NCBI GenBank assembly: GCA_021779835.1
Contig: JAJXZX010000011.1
Span: 1 to 48,045, forward strand
Direction: 5' to 3'
From: Pseudomonadota bacterium
GTDB taxonomy: Bacteria; Pseudomonadota; Alphaproteobacteria; Rhodobacterales; Rhodobacteraceae
DNA length: 48,045 nucleotides
Part shown: in pieces, positions 19,801 through 27,682 of the stretch
How positions within the stretch are numbered: position 1 is the first letter of the stretch
Layout of the letters: each line of letters begins with the position of its first letter
Position numbers and translations under genes: made by a program
The notes under the pieces: model-generated
Seen by the model: the letters and a program-made list of their open reading frames with translations, nothing else
Databases searched by the model: none
What the model was told of the DNA's origin: nothing

Positions 19801-19989
19801 TCTTGCGCAATACAACACCGGATTATCTTTCTGATTTAAAAAGAAAACAGGGTTCCGTGGCCAGCTCTTAACCTGCTGGCGGTGGCCACCTGCGTTGCGT
19901 TGAACGCTGCCGCCGAACCCTTAAAGCCGATTTTGGCCGCAACGATGGCAGCGGTGAGCGGAGACCACCAAACGGTGCAAGACCCGCGG

Positions 19990-20496
19990 TCAGCTGTCCT
20001 GTCGCGCAATGTCCGAAATCAGGACGTCCGAGACCAGTGACCCCATCACCTTTATCGCGGTTTCCTTCAGCGCATCACGCAAAACCTGCAGCTTGTTGCC
20101 CTCGGTAAAGTTGCCGTTGAAGCCGCCAGTGTTCGCGTGGTCGAAAAGAACCTGAAGAAACGCGTCGCGCAGTTTCGGCTCCATGGAATAAACCTCAGCG
20201 CTGCTGCCCTTGGTGACCTGCAAGCTAAGCGAAAGGATCACCATCGCGGTAACCTTGCCAGATTCGACAATCGGAACGACGAACTGGTTGTTCAGCTTTG
20301 CGTACTCGAATTCGCCCGACGCGTCCGGCGCACTGGGTGTGGTGTTCTTGGCCGACGTTTCGGTCTTCGCCGTGGACTTTTCGCCGGCTTTGGCAGTGTC
20401 TACAGGCGCGGCGGCAGGGCGCAGGAACAGCCCGACGCCGCCGCCGAGAGCGAGGCCAATCACCGCCAGCAAGACCGGAAGGAGTTTGCGCATCAC
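19990..20496 (-). CDS. fliL: flagellar basal body-associated protein FliL
   Basis: A 168-residue inner-membrane protein: a single N-terminal helix (residues 4-26, LLPVLLAVIGLALGGGVGLF), an Ala/Thr/Lys-rich linker to about residue 58, and a periplasmic domain with YAKLNNQFVVPIVESGKV and a C-terminal helix (KLQVLRDALKETAIKVMGSL), as in FliL. FliL surrounds the stator and supports motor torque and swarming. It is the last gene of the flgB-to-fliL operon, 8 bases after flgH. It faces the glycosyltransferase gene across 189 bases that contain a GCCAGC/GCTGGC dyad (19860-19880) but no clear gene. Confidence 0.82.
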   Translation of the reverse strand: MMRKLLPVLLAVIGLALGGGVGLFLRPAAAPVDTAKAGEKSTAKTETSAKNTTPSAPDASGEFEYAKLNNQFVVPIVESGKVTAMVILSLSLQVTKGSSAEVYSMEPKLRDAFLQVLFDHANTGGFNGNFTEGNKLQVLRDALKETAIKVMGSLVSDVLISDIARQDS

Positions 20497-20504
20497 GTTC
20501 CCCC

Positions 20505-21233
20505 TCAGAACGGCAATATGGCGTCAGCAAGTTGCTGGCCATAGCGGGGTTGCTGAACGTCGGTAATCTGGCCGCGCCCGCCATACGAAATGCGCGCTCC
20601 GGCGATCTTGTCGTAGGTGATTTCGTTCTGGCGCGTGATGTCTTCTGGTCGCACATAGCCGGTGACCGTCAGGTCGCGCAGTTCATAGTTAACGCGCACC
20701 TCCTGCGTGCCAGCCAAGCGCAGGATGCCGTTGGGCAACTCTTCAATCACCGTTGCGGCCACGCGCAGGGTCAGTTTTTCATTGCGCTGAATGGTTCCGT
20801 TACCCTGATATGAACTGGCAGAGTTGGTCGAAACGGCGTTGGCCATGTTCGCCCCCGGCGGAAGGTGGGTATCGACGCGTTGCGGGATACCGAACAGCGA
20901 AGGAATACCCATCGTATCGGTGCCCGCCCGTGTGCGGCCCGTCGAGTTGGAGATCTGGGCACTGTCGTCAATCTGGATCACTACGGTCAGGATATCGCCC
21001 CGGTGGTCGGCGCGGCGGTCGCCAAACAGCGATTTCCGCGTTCCATTCCATAGCGATGCCGAAGCGGTGCCACCAGAACTCTTGATCCCTTCGGGCAGGG
21101 GATAGTCGGGCGGCGGTGCTTGCCCCTGCATTGCGGTCGCCTTGGAAAACTGCGGGGCCTGCCCGATATTGGCGATCCGGTCGCACGAACACAGGGCCAT
21201 CGCCACGGCCAGGCAAAAGATTGGATGGCGCAT
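20505..21233 (-). CDS. flgH: flagellar L-ring protein
   Basis: A 242-residue outer-membrane lipoprotein that forms the ring letting the flagellar rod pass the outer membrane. The signal peptide ends in a lipobox-like LCSC at residues 14-17. Family landmarks follow: SLWNGTRKSLFGDRRADHRG, GDILTVVIQIDDSAQ, TNSASSYQGNGTIQRNEKLT, LRLAGTQEVRVNYE and the C-terminal VRPEDITRQNEITYDKIAGARISYGGRG region. The length is normal. It sits 18 bases after flgA and 8 before fliL in a continuous flagellar operon. The P-ring gene flgI is not in the window. Confidence 0.95.
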   Translation of the reverse strand: MRHPIFCLAVAMALCSCDRIANIGQAPQFSKATAMQGQAPPPDYPLPEGIKSSGGTASASLWNGTRKSLFGDRRADHRGDILTVVIQIDDSAQISNSTGRTRAGTDTMGIPSLFGIPQRVDTHLPPGANMANAVSTNSASSYQGNGTIQRNEKLTLRVAATVIEELPNGILRLAGTQEVRVNYELRDLTVTGYVRPEDITRQNEITYDKIAGARISYGGRGQITDVQQPRYGQQLADAILPF

Positions 21234-21251
21234 GAGGAACTCCGTGAAAGA

Positions 21252-21674
21252 TTAGTTTTCGGACTGCACGATAACTGTGCCGTCAGTGTCGACGGTGCCG
21301 GTCACCGTGCTATGCGAGGACGTGTTCATAACCTTGATTTCATCGCCAACTCCGCCCCGGCCCAACGAGCGACCCTCGGTGAGGATCGACAGGCTGCCCC
21401 GTTGGAATGACAGCGCGACGATCTGATTTCGCTTGATCAGCGCGGGCGGGCCGATGTCTGCGGGCTCAATCGGGCGCCCGGCGTAGAGGATGACGCGCGT
21501 CTCTTTGCCCACCACGTCTTGCACTTTGGCGAAGGTGCCGGGCATGGTTTCGCCAAGCGATGACAGGTCGCCCGGGCCGATGATTGTGTTTGGGCGCAGC
21601 ATTCGGGCAGCGATCACCGTGTCAGCCATCGCGCCCGCAGGGAGGAGCGCGATCAGAAGTACCAAGGCTTTCAT
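21252..21674 (-). CDS. flgA: flagellar P-ring assembly chaperone FlgA (short form)
   Basis: A 140-residue periplasmic protein with a signal peptide (MKALVLLIALLPAGAMA) and an SAF-type domain: ARMLRPNTIIGPGDL, then VGKETRVILYAGRPIEPADIG, and a C-terminal ChapFlgA region (GRGGVGDEIKVMN, SSHSTVTGTVDTDGTVIV). Many proteobacterial FlgA proteins are about 220 residues with an extra N-terminal domain; this is the short alphaproteobacterial form. The start ATG at 21674 shares its A with the flgG stop (TGATG), so translation is coupled; a TTG one codon earlier is less likely. Confidence 0.92.
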   Translation of the reverse strand: MKALVLLIALLPAGAMADTVIAARMLRPNTIIGPGDLSSLGETMPGTFAKVQDVVGKETRVILYAGRPIEPADIGPPALIKRNQIVALSFQRGSLSILTEGRSLGRGGVGDEIKVMNTSSHSTVTGTVDTDGTVIVQSEN

Positions 21675-22459
21675 CAACGCACCTGAGTTGTTGCTTGCAG
21701 CATCTGATCCGCAGCGGTGATGACTTTTGCATTCATTTCATAGCCACGCTGGGCCTGGATAAGCTCTGTGACTTCCCGGACGGAATCGACTGAGCTTTCC
21801 TCCAGATAGCCCTGCCGCAGCGTGCCGAGGCCATTTTGACCGGGGGCGCTGACTTGTGGGGGGCCGGAGGCGGGGGATTCGAGAAAGAGGTTAGAGCCGG
21901 TTGCCTGCAACCCTTCCTCGTTCGTGAAACCGGCAAGCGTCAGTTGGCCGATCTGCTTGGGCTGCACCTGCCCGGCGAAATAGGCGTAAACCTCGCCCGC
22001 CGCATTGATCGACAGGCTGGTTGCGGTGGCGGGGATGGTGATGCCGGGAACCACGGGGTAGCCGTCGGAGGTGACAATCTCGCCGGTCGAGGAGCGTTTG
22101 AGCGTGCCGTCTCGGGTGTAGGCCGAGGCGCCCGAGGGAAGCGTCACCTCCAGGTAGCCCTTTCCGTCGATGGCAAGGTCAAGATCGCCGCCGGTCTGGG
22201 TCAGCGAGCCTTGCGAAAGCGTTACGGAAACCGAAGAGGGCCGGACGCCAAGGCCAAGCTGCACGCCGGTGGGCAGGACGGTGCCGTCGCTGGCGGTGAT
22301 GGTGCCGGGTTTGGCGATTTGCTGATAACTGAGGTCGGCAAACTCTGCGCGCCGGGCGTTGTAGCCGGTGGTCGACATGTTGGCGAGGTTGTTGGAAACC
22401 ACGTCCACGCGCATTTGCTGGGCGCTCATTCCGGTTGCTGCAATCTGAAGGGCTCGCAT
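21674..22459 (-). CDS. flgG: flagellar distal rod protein
   Basis: A 261-residue axial protein that builds the distal rod outside the cell membrane after export. The N-terminal rod signature is NNLANMSTTGYNARRAEF (residues ~20-37). The conserved GGDLDLAIDGKGYLEV follows, and the C-terminal ELIQAQRGYEMNAKVITAAD is typical of FlgG, as is the overall length. The N- and C-terminal segments should form the coiled-coil core of the rod. It lies 9 bases after flgF and overlaps flgA by one base. Confidence 0.97.
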   Translation of the reverse strand: MRALQIAATGMSAQQMRVDVVSNNLANMSTTGYNARRAEFADLSYQQIAKPGTITASDGTVLPTGVQLGLGVRPSSVSVTLSQGSLTQTGGDLDLAIDGKGYLEVTLPSGASAYTRDGTLKRSSTGEIVTSDGYPVVPGITIPATATSLSINAAGEVYAYFAGQVQPKQIGQLTLAGFTNEEGLQATGSNLFLESPASGPPQVSAPGQNGLGTLRQGYLEESSVDSVREVTELIQAQRGYEMNAKVITAADQMLQATTQVR

Positions 22460-22468
22460 CGCTCACTC

Positions 22469-23188
22469 CTACTTACTAAGGGTATCAATCACGCCGCGGA
22501 TGCGCTGATCTTCTTGATCGAGAAAGGCCTGGCCCTGTTCGTAGGCGCGCTGGACCTCGATCATTTTGGCGACCTCGGTGATCGGATTGACGTTCGAATC
22601 CTCAAGCGCACCCTGACGGATCGTGGCCCCGTCGCTGGCGGGCTGAACCCCCTTTGGCGCGCTGAAATTTGTGCCGGCCTGATAGCTGAGGTCGGTTTGG
22701 TCGGTCGACTCAAACAGCCCGACCTGCGCGATCGGCGTGCCGTCGGCGGACAGGGTGCCGTCGCTGGAAACCGCAACCGATGCGGTGCCGGGAGGAATGA
22801 TGATGGGCGAGGCACCGTTATCCAGCAGTTGGTTGCCATCAGCATTGACCAGCGTTCCGTCCGCGCCGGGCATGAACGATCCGGCGCGGGTCAGGCGTTG
22901 GCCGTTGGGCGTGCCAAGCAGGAAAAACCCCTTGCCCTCGATGGCAAAATCATAGGTTCCGCCGGTTTGGCTTAGGTTGCCTTGGGTAAGATCGATCGAT
23001 TTCGTGTTCGCCGTTGCCATCGATAATGACGGTTCTGCCCCGCCCAGCCGGTCGACATATTCCGAAAAGATCAGCCCCTCTTTGCGAAAACCGGTGGTGG
23101 ACAGGTTGGCGATGTTGTTGGCCACGCTTTGCATCTGATCCATCAGGCCGGATTGGCGGGAAAGCGTCGAATAGACCGTGTTGTCCAT
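22469..23188 (-). CDS. flgF: flagellar proximal rod protein FlgF
   Basis: A 239-residue rod protein exported by the flagellar type III system. It carries the N-terminal signature NNIANLSTTGFRKEGLIF, a central GGTYDFAIEGKGFFLLGTPN and a C-terminal NPITEVAKMIEVQRAYEQGQ, matching FlgF rather than FlgG by length and spacing. Its ATG is separated from the fliQ stop by a single base, and flgG follows after 9 bases. FlgF forms part of the proximal rod between FlgB/C and FlgG. Confidence 0.95.
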   Translation of the reverse strand: MDNTVYSTLSRQSGLMDQMQSVANNIANLSTTGFRKEGLIFSEYVDRLGGAEPSLSMATANTKSIDLTQGNLSQTGGTYDFAIEGKGFFLLGTPNGQRLTRAGSFMPGADGTLVNADGNQLLDNGASPIIIPPGTASVAVSSDGTLSADGTPIAQVGLFESTDQTDLSYQAGTNFSAPKGVQPASDGATIRQGALEDSNVNPITEVAKMIEVQRAYEQGQAFLDQEDQRIRGVIDTLSK

Positions 23189-23189
23189 C

Positions 23190-23459
23190 TCAATGCCCCG
23201 CGATCAGGGGAATGATGCGGTCGGTGAAAAAGCTAAGGAGCGTGGCGGTCATGAAGCTCATCGATGCCCAGAAAACCACCAGCATCAGGCCGACCTTTGG
23301 CACGAAGGTCAGGGTCATTTCCTGCACCGAGGTCAGCGCCTGAAAAAGGCCGACCGCAACGCCCGCGACAAGCGCCACGGTCAGCAGCGGCGCAGAGATT
23401 TTCACCGCAACCCAAAGCGCCTGCCGCAAAACGTCGTAGATCATGGCGTCGTTCATCAT
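23190..23459 (-). CDS. fliQ: flagellar type III export apparatus protein
   Basis: An 89-residue integral inner-membrane protein with two long hydrophobic helices (ALWVAVKISAPLLTVALVAG and LMLVVFWASMSFMTATLLSFF) joined by FQALTSVQEMTLTFVPK, the characteristic FliQ loop. With FliP and FliR it forms the export gate; those two genes are outside the window. The start overlaps the fliE stop by one base, in an order (fliE-fliQ-flgF) that differs from enterobacterial fliOPQR but is common in Rhodobacterales. Confidence 0.95.
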   Translation of the reverse strand: MMNDAMIYDVLRQALWVAVKISAPLLTVALVAGVAVGLFQALTSVQEMTLTFVPKVGLMLVVFWASMSFMTATLLSFFTDRIIPLIAGH

Positions 23460-23749
23460 CAGACCGGCATCCTTAGAATTTCCTGATAGGCCTCCACGAC
23501 CTTGTCGCGGACCGTCACCGCCGTTTCGACGGCAAGTTCGGAAGAGCTGAGCGCCTGCACCAGCGTCTGCGGATCGGCCGATCCGGTCATCGCCGCCTTG
23601 GCCGTCCGCTCGCCGGTTTGCAACGTGTCAACAAAGCTGGCGGCGGCATTCGTAAAGGTGCCTTGCGGCCCGCCCGACGTTGGTTCTGGAACCATGGCCG
23701 GGCGGGCTTTGGCGTAAGTTTGCATTGCAAGTGCGGATTTGATGTCCAT
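23459..23749 (-). CDS. fliE: flagellar hook-basal body complex protein FliE
   Basis: A 96-residue small protein joining the MS ring to the proximal rod. The C-terminal half carries the family pattern: FVDTLQTGERTAKAAMTG, then DPQTLVQALSSSELAVETAV and VRDKVVEAYQEILRMPV. Such C-terminal helices match other rod proteins. It lies 12 bases after flgC and overlaps fliQ by one base, so it is translated with the rod and export genes. Confidence 0.93.
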   Translation of the reverse strand: MDIKSALAMQTYAKARPAMVPEPTSGGPQGTFTNAAASFVDTLQTGERTAKAAMTGSADPQTLVQALSSSELAVETAVTVRDKVVEAYQEILRMPV

Positions 23750-23761
23750 TCTGGATCTCCT

Positions 23762-24154
23762 TCAATGACGCAATAAATCGAGCAGGCTTGACGACATTTG
23801 CCGTGCCTGATCGAATATTTTGAGGTTCGCCTCGTAGCTGCGCTGCGCTTCGCGCGCGTCAGCGATTTCGACCACCAGATCGACATTCGAGCCGTCATAG
23901 TGGCCGGTCTTATCTGCCAACGGGTTGCCGGGGTCGTAGACCTGCTTCAGCGGCGTGCGATCAAGCGCAACCGGGCCGGCGGTTACCGCGCCGGTCTTTT
24001 GCCCTTCGGCCACCGTGGGTTCGAACGCGATGGTTTTGCGGTGATAGCCGGGGGTATCGGCGTTCGCGATATTTTCCGAGATGTGCCGTAGCCGCATGGA
24101 TTGGGCATCCATACCACTGGCGGAAACGGTTAACGAATTCAGAAGGTCAGCCAT
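23762..24154 (-). CDS. flgC: flagellar proximal rod protein FlgC
   Basis: A 130-residue rod protein. N-terminal residues 3-35 carry the rod signature (SLTVSASGMDAQSMRLRHIS, then ENIANADTPGYHRK). The middle has DPGNPLADKTGHYDGSNVDL, and the C-terminus AREAQRSYEANLKIFDQARQ matches FlgC. It is exported and assembled between FlgB and FlgF/G. flgB is 9 bases upstream and fliE 12 bases downstream. Confidence 0.96.
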   Translation of the reverse strand: MADLLNSLTVSASGMDAQSMRLRHISENIANADTPGYHRKTIAFEPTVAEGQKTGAVTAGPVALDRTPLKQVYDPGNPLADKTGHYDGSNVDLVVEIADAREAQRSYEANLKIFDQARQMSSSLLDLLRH

Positions 24155-24163
24155 CTATCCCCC

Positions 24164-24556
24164 CTATTTTGCCACCCCGAGCGCGATGCGCAGGATGCTC
24201 GAGGCACTGCGATAGATCGCCAGCGCCATGTCATGTTGTTGGCGCACGTTCGCCGCGTCGATCATCTCGGATTCGAGCGAGACCGTGTTGCCATTGGGCG
24301 ATTCGTTGCCTGGGGTTTTGCGCACACTTGCTTGCGTCGAAGCGGCATCGCCGGTGCCGGTAAAATGCCCCGGCAGGGTAGCATTGGGGGTAAAGCCGTC
24401 GCTGGCCTGATAGGTCGATGCAAAGCTGGCAACGTCGACGGCCTTATAGCCGGGCGTGTCCGCATTCGCGATATTGCGCGCGATGGCATTCTGGCGCGCC
24501 TCGGCATTGGATGCCATCGCGCCTGCCATCTTGAGTAGGTCAATCTGTTGAAACAT
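24164..24556 (-). CDS. flgB: flagellar proximal rod protein FlgB
   Basis: A 130-residue rod protein and the first gene of the nine-gene operon flgB-flgC-fliE-fliQ-flgF-flgG-flgA-flgH-fliL. The N-terminal helix FQQIDLLKMAGAMASNAEAR leads into NAIARNIANADTPGYKAVD, and the C-terminus SEMIDAANVRQQHDMALAIY is typical of FlgB. The start ATG at 24556 has GGGAG eight bases upstream; a longer frame to 24583 would add nine residues without such a site. The promoter is in the divergent interval shared with fliI. Confidence 0.95.
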   Translation of the reverse strand: MFQQIDLLKMAGAMASNAEARQNAIARNIANADTPGYKAVDVASFASTYQASDGFTPNATLPGHFTGTGDAASTQASVRKTPGNESPNGNTVSLESEMIDAANVRQQHDMALAIYRSASSILRIALGVAK

Positions 24557-24640
24557 CGGGGCTTCTCCCTCGATCGGTTTCACTAAGGCTTAAGGGTAAT
24601 TCGTTTAGAAACCGTAAGTGGGTTTCAGGGAGGCCTCAAA
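24557..24640. promoter_or_regulatory. divergent flgB/fliI promoter region with a dyad
   Basis: An 84-base intergenic region serving two flagellar units in opposite directions. It contains a perfect seven-base dyad, CGGTTTC (24575-24581) and GAAACCG (24608-24614), around an AT-rich core with TTAAGGGTAATTCG. Such a symmetrical element would suit a shared regulator. The fliI ribosome site GGGAGG is at its right edge. No sigma-54 or clear sigma-28 element was found; identification of the regulator is open. Confidence 0.5.
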
Positions 24641-25978
24641 ATGACGGTGATCGGGTTCGAGGCGCTTTTGGCGGAAATCGCCAGCATCAAGGTGGTTCGC
24701 CGCGTTGGGCATGTTGTTGATCTTGGCCGCGGCGCGCTACGCGTCGACGGGTTGACGCGGGTCGCAGCCCTTGGCGATCGGGTGGAGATTGAAAGCGCGG
24801 ACGGGCACCGAATCGGCGGCGAGGTGTTGCGGCTGGGGCAGGATGGCGTATCGGTGCTGCCCGACGAAAGTCCGGAAGGGCTGTCGATTGGCGACAAGGT
24901 GACGCTGATCGGGAAAAGTGAGATCGCACCAGATGCGTCCTGGATAGGGCGAATTGTTGACCCGTTCGGTCGGCCGCTGGACGGGCGCCCGCTGTTCCCC
25001 GGCCCCAAACTGCGGCCGCTGCGCGTTGCGGCGCCCGCTGCTGCGGCACGGCGGCGGCTGGGCGAACGGCTGGAAACCGGCGTTGCCGTCTTCAACACGC
25101 TGCTGCCGATTGTGCGCGGGCAACGGGTGGGGCTATTTGCCGGGTCCGGCGTGGGGAAATCCTCGCTTTTGGCGAAATTCGCACGCGGCGTGGACGCAGA
25201 TGTGGTTGTGATCGCGCTGATTGGCGAGCGCGGGCGAGAACTGCGCGAGTTTGTCGAGCGGGTGCTTGGTCCTGATGGGATGGCGCGGTCTGTCGTGGTG
25301 ACGGCGACCTCGGACCAGTCGCCGCTGACGCGTCGCCGTTGTGCCTGGGCGGCGATGACGGTGGCGGAACATTTTCGCGACGCTGGCGCGCATGTCCTGT
25401 TCCTTGCCGACTCGATTACGCGCTTTGCCGAGGCGCATCGGGAAATCGCGCTGGCTGGGGGGGAGGACGCCAGTTTGCGCGGCTTTCCCCCGTCCACCTC
25501 GCATATGATCATGTCGCTGGCAGAGCGTGCGGGGCCGGGTCCGCAGGGGGCTGGTGATATCACGGCGGTTTTTACCGTCCTCGTGGCGGGGTCGGATATG
25601 GAGGAGCCGATCGCGGATATTTTGCGCGGCGTGTTGGACGGTCATGTCGTGATGGAGCGCAGTATTGCCGAGCGGGGGCGCTATCCGGCGATTGATATTC
25701 TGAAGTCGGTTTCACGGAGCCTTCCTGAGGCGGCAACGCCCGAAGAAAACGCCTTGATCGGCGAAGCGCGGCGGCTGCTCGGGGCCTATGACCGCGCCGA
25801 AATGATGATCCAGGCGGGGCTGTACGCCACGGGGTCAGATCCGCTGGTCGATGCGGCGATCAGGGTCTGGCCGGCGCTTGATGCGTTTCTTGCCGAGGAA
25901 GAGTTGGAGGACAGCGCGGCGAGCTTCCGCCGGTTGGAGGCCTGCCTGCTGCCCGCGATCCGGCAACCGATCAGGTAA
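24641..25978 (+). CDS. fliI: flagellar type III export ATPase
   Basis: A 445-residue cytoplasmic ATPase, related to the F1 beta subunit, that unfolds and feeds flagellar substrates to the export gate. It has the Walker A motif GSGVGKSS near residue 168, the catalytic-Glu stretch ALIGERGRELREF, the Walker B/sensor segment VLFLADSITRFAEAHREI and the FliI-type C-terminus. ATG 24641 has GGGAGG eight bases upstream. It runs against the flgB operon and overlaps the convergent DUF1217 gene by eight bases. Its usual partners FliH and FliJ are not next to it here. Confidence 0.96.
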   Translation: MTVIGFEALLAEIASIKVVRRVGHVVDLGRGALRVDGLTRVAALGDRVEIESADGHRIGGEVLRLGQDGVSVLPDESPEGLSIGDKVTLIGKSEIAPDASWIGRIVDPFGRPLDGRPLFPGPKLRPLRVAAPAAAARRRLGERLETGVAVFNTLLPIVRGQRVGLFAGSGVGKSSLLAKFARGVDADVVVIALIGERGRELREFVERVLGPDGMARSVVVTATSDQSPLTRRRCAWAAMTVAEHFRDAGAHVLFLADSITRFAEAHREIALAGGEDASLRGFPPSTSHMIMSLAERAGPGPQGAGDITAVFTVLVAGSDMEEPIADILRGVLDGHVVMERSIAERGRYPAIDILKSVSRSLPEAATPEENALIGEARRLLGAYDRAEMMIQAGLYATGSDPLVDAAIRVWPALDAFLAEEELEDSAASFRRLEACLLPAIRQPIR

Positions 25979-26816
25979 AAAGCGCCGCGATCCCCGTGCT
26001 GTTTGCCGCGTTTATATTCGATGCGGTAGAGCCGCCGAGGAGGGCAAGGGCGATTGATCCCGCCGAAGATTGTGACGCGCTGGTATCGCCATTTCGCACC
26101 AGAAAGTCCTTTACCAACTGGTCGACTTTCGTGGGATCCGAAAACTGCGAGACGGAACTATCGCCAAACATTTGCTGCGCTTTGTCTTGAAACACGGTCA
26201 ATTGCTGATCCAGATTAAGGGAGACGAAGCTGGTGGGAAGCCCCATCGCAGTTTCGAATACCGTGCGCATCGACGGGTTTCCCATCATCAGATACCACTT
26301 CGTTGTCTCGCTGGAACCGGTGCTTGCCAGATTTGCAAGATCGGTTTGCATCGACAAGGCAAGCTGCAAATTGCTGTCTTGCGTTCCGATTGCGGCGCCA
26401 AATTGTTGGTTTTGGTAGGCTGACACGATCTGGGCGGCAAACCCGGCGCTTTGCGTTTTTGGGGTGGTCGTGTCGCCAAAATTGAAGGCCCGCGCCAAGG
26501 CGAGATAGCGTTTGTCGGTCAACTGATTGGCAAGAGCCGTCGAGTTGTTTGAGCCTTGCGTCAGCACTTGTTTGATCAAATAGGTGCTGTTGGCCTGATC
26601 GCCCAACCCGAAAGCGCCGAGCGCGACTTTAAGAAGCTTCGGGTCAGCTACCAACTGGTCGGCCGACGTCACTTTGCCAATGTTGGCGGTGAAATAGTCG
26701 GCGTCCCGTTGCTGGACAGTTGAATTATCGAAAGCTGCCTTCTGCGCGGCCATGGTTTTCGTTAGAAATTGCCACCCCGCATAGCCGCCAAAGGGAACGA
26801 CCGGTTGAAAACTCAT
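25971..26816 (-). CDS. DUF1217 family flagellar-associated protein
   Basis: A 281-residue protein of the DUF1217 family, which in alphaproteobacteria is found beside flagellin regulators. It has an N-terminal FQPVVPFGGYAGWQFLTKTM, then DADYFTANIGKVTSADQLVA and PKLLKVALGAFGLGDQANST, the segments I recognise as family-typical, followed by a helical C-terminal half ending in a Ser/Ala-rich tail. It has no signal peptide or membrane helix. Function is unknown; a secreted or flagellar-structure role has been suggested by context only. The ATG overlaps the flbT stop (ATGA) and its 3' end overlaps fliI by eight bases. Confidence 0.82.
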   Translation of the reverse strand: MSFQPVVPFGGYAGWQFLTKTMAAQKAAFDNSTVQQRDADYFTANIGKVTSADQLVADPKLLKVALGAFGLGDQANSTYLIKQVLTQGSNNSTALANQLTDKRYLALARAFNFGDTTTPKTQSAGFAAQIVSAYQNQQFGAAIGTQDSNLQLALSMQTDLANLASTGSSETTKWYLMMGNPSMRTVFETAMGLPTSFVSLNLDQQLTVFQDKAQQMFGDSSVSQFSDPTKVDQLVKDFLVRNGDTSASQSSAGSIALALLGGSTASNINAANSTGIAALFT

Positions 26817-27217
26817 TTTTGCGCAGCGGCAAAGAGCCGCTCTTCCCGTGGAAGCAGGGTTCTGAGGTGTTTAAGCGCCTGATAGTGCAAGTTTTCCAAT
26901 ACGGCGGCTGTTGCCAGAGACAGCTGCGTGCGGCTGTCGGCGTCGTTGAGAACCTGACTGAGTTGTTCGATTCCCCGTAACAACTGCATGCGGGTTTCTG
27001 CAGGTTCCGCGTCACCCGAAAGCACAAGCTGTGCAATGTAGCACACTCGACGCACTGGCGTGTTTGCGTGCTCCGGATGGATCGCGTCCCGGAGCCGGAG
27101 GATGTGAGCATTTGGCGTCATCACGGAAATCCGCGAACGCCGGTCGCCGTTTTCGATCACCGCACCGTTTATCAAAACACGCTCGTTCGGGCCGAGCTTT
27201 AAGACTAGGCCAGTCAT
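26813..27217 (-). CDS. flbT: flagellin mRNA translation regulator FlbT
   Basis: A 134-residue cytosolic protein of the FlbT family, which in Caulobacter binds the flagellin mRNA leader and lowers its stability or translation. The N-terminal GLVLKLGPNERVLINGAVIE and RRSRISVMTPNAHILRLRDA, then RVCYIAQLVLSGDAEPAETR, are characteristic. It is translationally coupled on both sides: ATGA with flaF upstream and ATGA with DUF1217 downstream. It therefore belongs to the flagellin-flaF-flbT-DUF1217 transcription unit. Confidence 0.93.
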   Translation of the reverse strand: MTGLVLKLGPNERVLINGAVIENGDRRSRISVMTPNAHILRLRDAIHPEHANTPVRRVCYIAQLVLSGDAEPAETRMQLLRGIEQLSQVLNDADSRTQLSLATAAVLENLHYQALKHLRTLLPREERLFAAAQK

Positions 27218-27591
27218 GCGTCATCTCCTCGTCCGCGCAATCCGCGCATCATGGATGTATTGATTTCAATCAGGACGTCCACTTCCGCCTTGTTCGCCAA
27301 GATGTTGAGCGTGTGCTGGGTGGTGAACTCAAACAAATAGAAAAGTTGTGCGCGCAAACTGGCCGCAAGGCGATTGCCCGGGTCCGCGACATCGGCGGCA
27401 ATCGTGGTCCAAAGCCGTGTGTTCTCGTGCAGCGCCGCGACAAAAGCAGGGAACGCCTCCTTGCGGGTCGCTGCTGTCGACACCAATTGGCGTGTGATCT
27501 GGGCAAATATTTCGTATTCTGCGCCTCTGTCTGTGCGCGTCGGGTTGGCTGCCTGTGAATAAGCCTTTTGGGCCATATTGAGTGCGGTCAC
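27214..27591 (-). CDS. flaF: flagellin synthesis regulator FlaF
   Basis: A 125-residue FlaF-family protein. In Caulobacter FlaF is needed for flagellin production and export and acts opposite to FlbT. Recognisable segments are AQKAYSQAANPTRTDRGAEY, FAQITRQLVSTA, FVAALHENTRLWTTIAADVA and LRAQLFYLFEFTTQHTLNIL. It is 90 bases after the flagellin stop, beyond a large perfect hairpin that may reduce its expression relative to flagellin. Its TGA overlaps the flbT ATG. Confidence 0.94.
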   Translation of the reverse strand: MTALNMAQKAYSQAANPTRTDRGAEYEIFAQITRQLVSTAATRKEAFPAFVAALHENTRLWTTIAADVADPGNRLAASLRAQLFYLFEFTTQHTLNILANKAEVDVLIEINTSMMRGLRGRGDDA

Positions 27592-27636
27592 GATTTTTCC
27601 TTCCGGAGGCTGTGTCGATCAAACGGCCAGGAGCCG

Positions 27637-27679
27637 CTTAGGGCCGGGGCGCGCTGTCGCGTGCGCGCCCCGGACTAAG
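27637..27679 (-). terminator. strong GC hairpin between flagellin and flaF
   Basis: CCGGGGCGCGC (27644-27654) and GCGCGCCCCGG (27663-27673) are perfectly complementary over 11 bases around an eight-base loop. CTTAG (27637-27641) and CTAAG (27675-27679) add an outer five-base stem. It lies just after the flagellin stop on the minus strand. No U tract follows, so partial termination or, more likely, 3'-end protection of the flagellin message is inferred. Confidence 0.7.
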
Positions 27680-27682
27680 GGC

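Noticed and set aside
19801..19989. Gene fragment between glycosyltransferase and fliL
   Set aside because: A short plus frame reads protein-like for about 45 residues but has no start codon and runs into fliL.
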